DNA of 5,720 nucleotides from Methanobacteriota archaeon (GTDB lineage Archaea > Halobacteriota > Methanosarcinia > Methanosarcinales > Methanoperedenaceae). The stretch spans positions 1 through 5,720 of the forward strand of contig JAHIHJ010000435.1 of assembly GCA_018899795.1 (NCBI GenBank), written 5' to 3'. The notes under the pieces are model-generated. The model was not told the origin of the DNA. It saw only the letters and a list, made by a program, of their open reading frames with translations, and did not search any database. Below, one piece after another: positions 5,320 through 5,720 of the stretch (positions are counted from its first letter, which is position 1; every line of letters begins with the position of its first letter). The position numbers and the translations under genes were made by a program.

Positions 5320-5720
5320 ACGAATACGCTTTCTCAGCATGCTGGGAAATGTCAAGACCCACAGCTTCTTCTTCATCCTTTACCCGCAGACCGATCGTTG
5401 CATCAATGACCTTTGCAAGTATGTATGTCACAATAAAGGCATATATCCCGGTCGCAGCAACTGCGATTATCTGTGTAACTACCTGTCCTGGGTTGCCGTC
5501 TATCAAGCCAGAACCGGCAGAGTTCACTGCTGCTGTGGCAAAGATCCCTGTGGCGATAGCGCCCCAGGTGCCGCCCACGCCATGACATGCAAAGACGTCA
5601 AGGGATTCATCTGTTTTGCTCTGCATCCGCAGGAGCATTACATAATAGCTCAGCACTGCTGCAATTGCGCCTATCACTATTGCTGCCATCGGAGTGACAA
5701 AACCCGATGCAGGAGTGATC
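5318..5720 (-). CDS. amtB: Ammonium transporter AmtB (C-terminal part, 5' end outside the window)
   Basis: The last 133 or so residues of an Amt/Mep/Rh channel, which conducts ammonium or ammonia across the membrane. The frame runs off the right edge; upstream of the first internal ATG it reads ITPASGFVTP, a hallmark of the family, so the true start is outside. Seen: the DVFACHGVGGTWGAIATGIF segment, carrying the second of the paired pore histidines (equivalent to His318 in E. coli AmtB), two further hydrophobic helices, and the cytoplasmic tail GLRVKDEEEAVGLDISQHAEKAY. That tail is the conserved region that docks GlnK, so GlnK control is probably intact. The order is amtB then glnK. Any nitrogen-regulated promoter would be upstream, outside the window. 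Confidence 0.95.
   Translation of the reverse strand, partial: ITPASGFVTPMAAIVIGAIAAVLSYYVMLLRMQSKTDESLDVFACHGVGGTWGAIATGIFATAAVNSAGSGLIDGNPGQVVTQIIAVAATGIYAFIVTYILAKVIDATIGLRVKDEEEAVGLDISQHAEKAYS

Noticed and set aside
5308..5376. Longer glnK with a 23-residue N-terminal extension
   Set aside because: It would overlap the amtB end, the added residues match no PII protein, and an excellent ribosome-binding site sits directly before the internal ATG.
5349..5585. Plus-strand 78-codon frame opposite amtB
   Set aside because: It is a shadow of the amtB reading frame, rich in Ala/Pro/Thr from the complementary codons, with no ribosome-binding site or known motif.

Overview
The window reads as a euryarchaeal chromosome segment. 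Evidence includes archaeal-style TATA elements, strong GGAGG/GAGGTGA ribosome-binding sites, a COG1361/S-layer-like surface protein, a PII protein that opens like archaeal GlnK, and a futalosine-pathway menaquinone gene. Menaquinone synthesis together with Methanosarcinales-like surface and transporter genes would fit an ANME-2d ('Candidatus Methanoperedens')-type organism. That placement is an inference from gene content, not from a marker gene.

Layout, left to right. (1) 1-1098, plus strand: the 3' part of mqnA (chorismate dehydratase, first step of the futalosine route to menaquinone). A small surface lipoprotein with a cupredoxin fold follows with no gap; three of its four expected copper ligands are replaced. 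(2) 1099-1195: a short regulatory gap with a TATA box, a near-perfect 21-bp palindrome at the expected transcription start, and a second partial copy of the same site. (3) 1196-4904, plus strand: a tight four-gene operon encoding a TetR-type repressor, a secreted and membrane-anchored three-domain Ig-like protein, a MacB/LolC-type FtsX permease and its LolD/MacB-type ATPase. The last three genes are joined by ATGA stop/start overlaps. (4) 4905-4968: an A-rich convergent gap that serves as the U-tract of a terminator for the opposite strand. (5) 4969-5720, minus strand: amtB (3' part, off the right edge) followed by glnK, translationally coupled, ending in a hairpin terminator whose loop holds the glnK stop codon.

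How the parts work together. The TetR protein probably represses its own operon by binding the palindrome over the start site, releasing it when a ligand, likely a transported compound, is present. The Ig-like protein, permease and ATPase would form an ABC machine working on the cell surface, with the anchored Ig-like protein in the place a MacA adaptor has in Gram-negative bacteria. AmtB and GlnK form the standard ammonium uptake and sensing pair. The most unusual item is the apparently copper-less cupredoxin lipoprotein directly coupled to a menaquinone gene. No mobile element, CRISPR array, tRNA or rRNA was seen.
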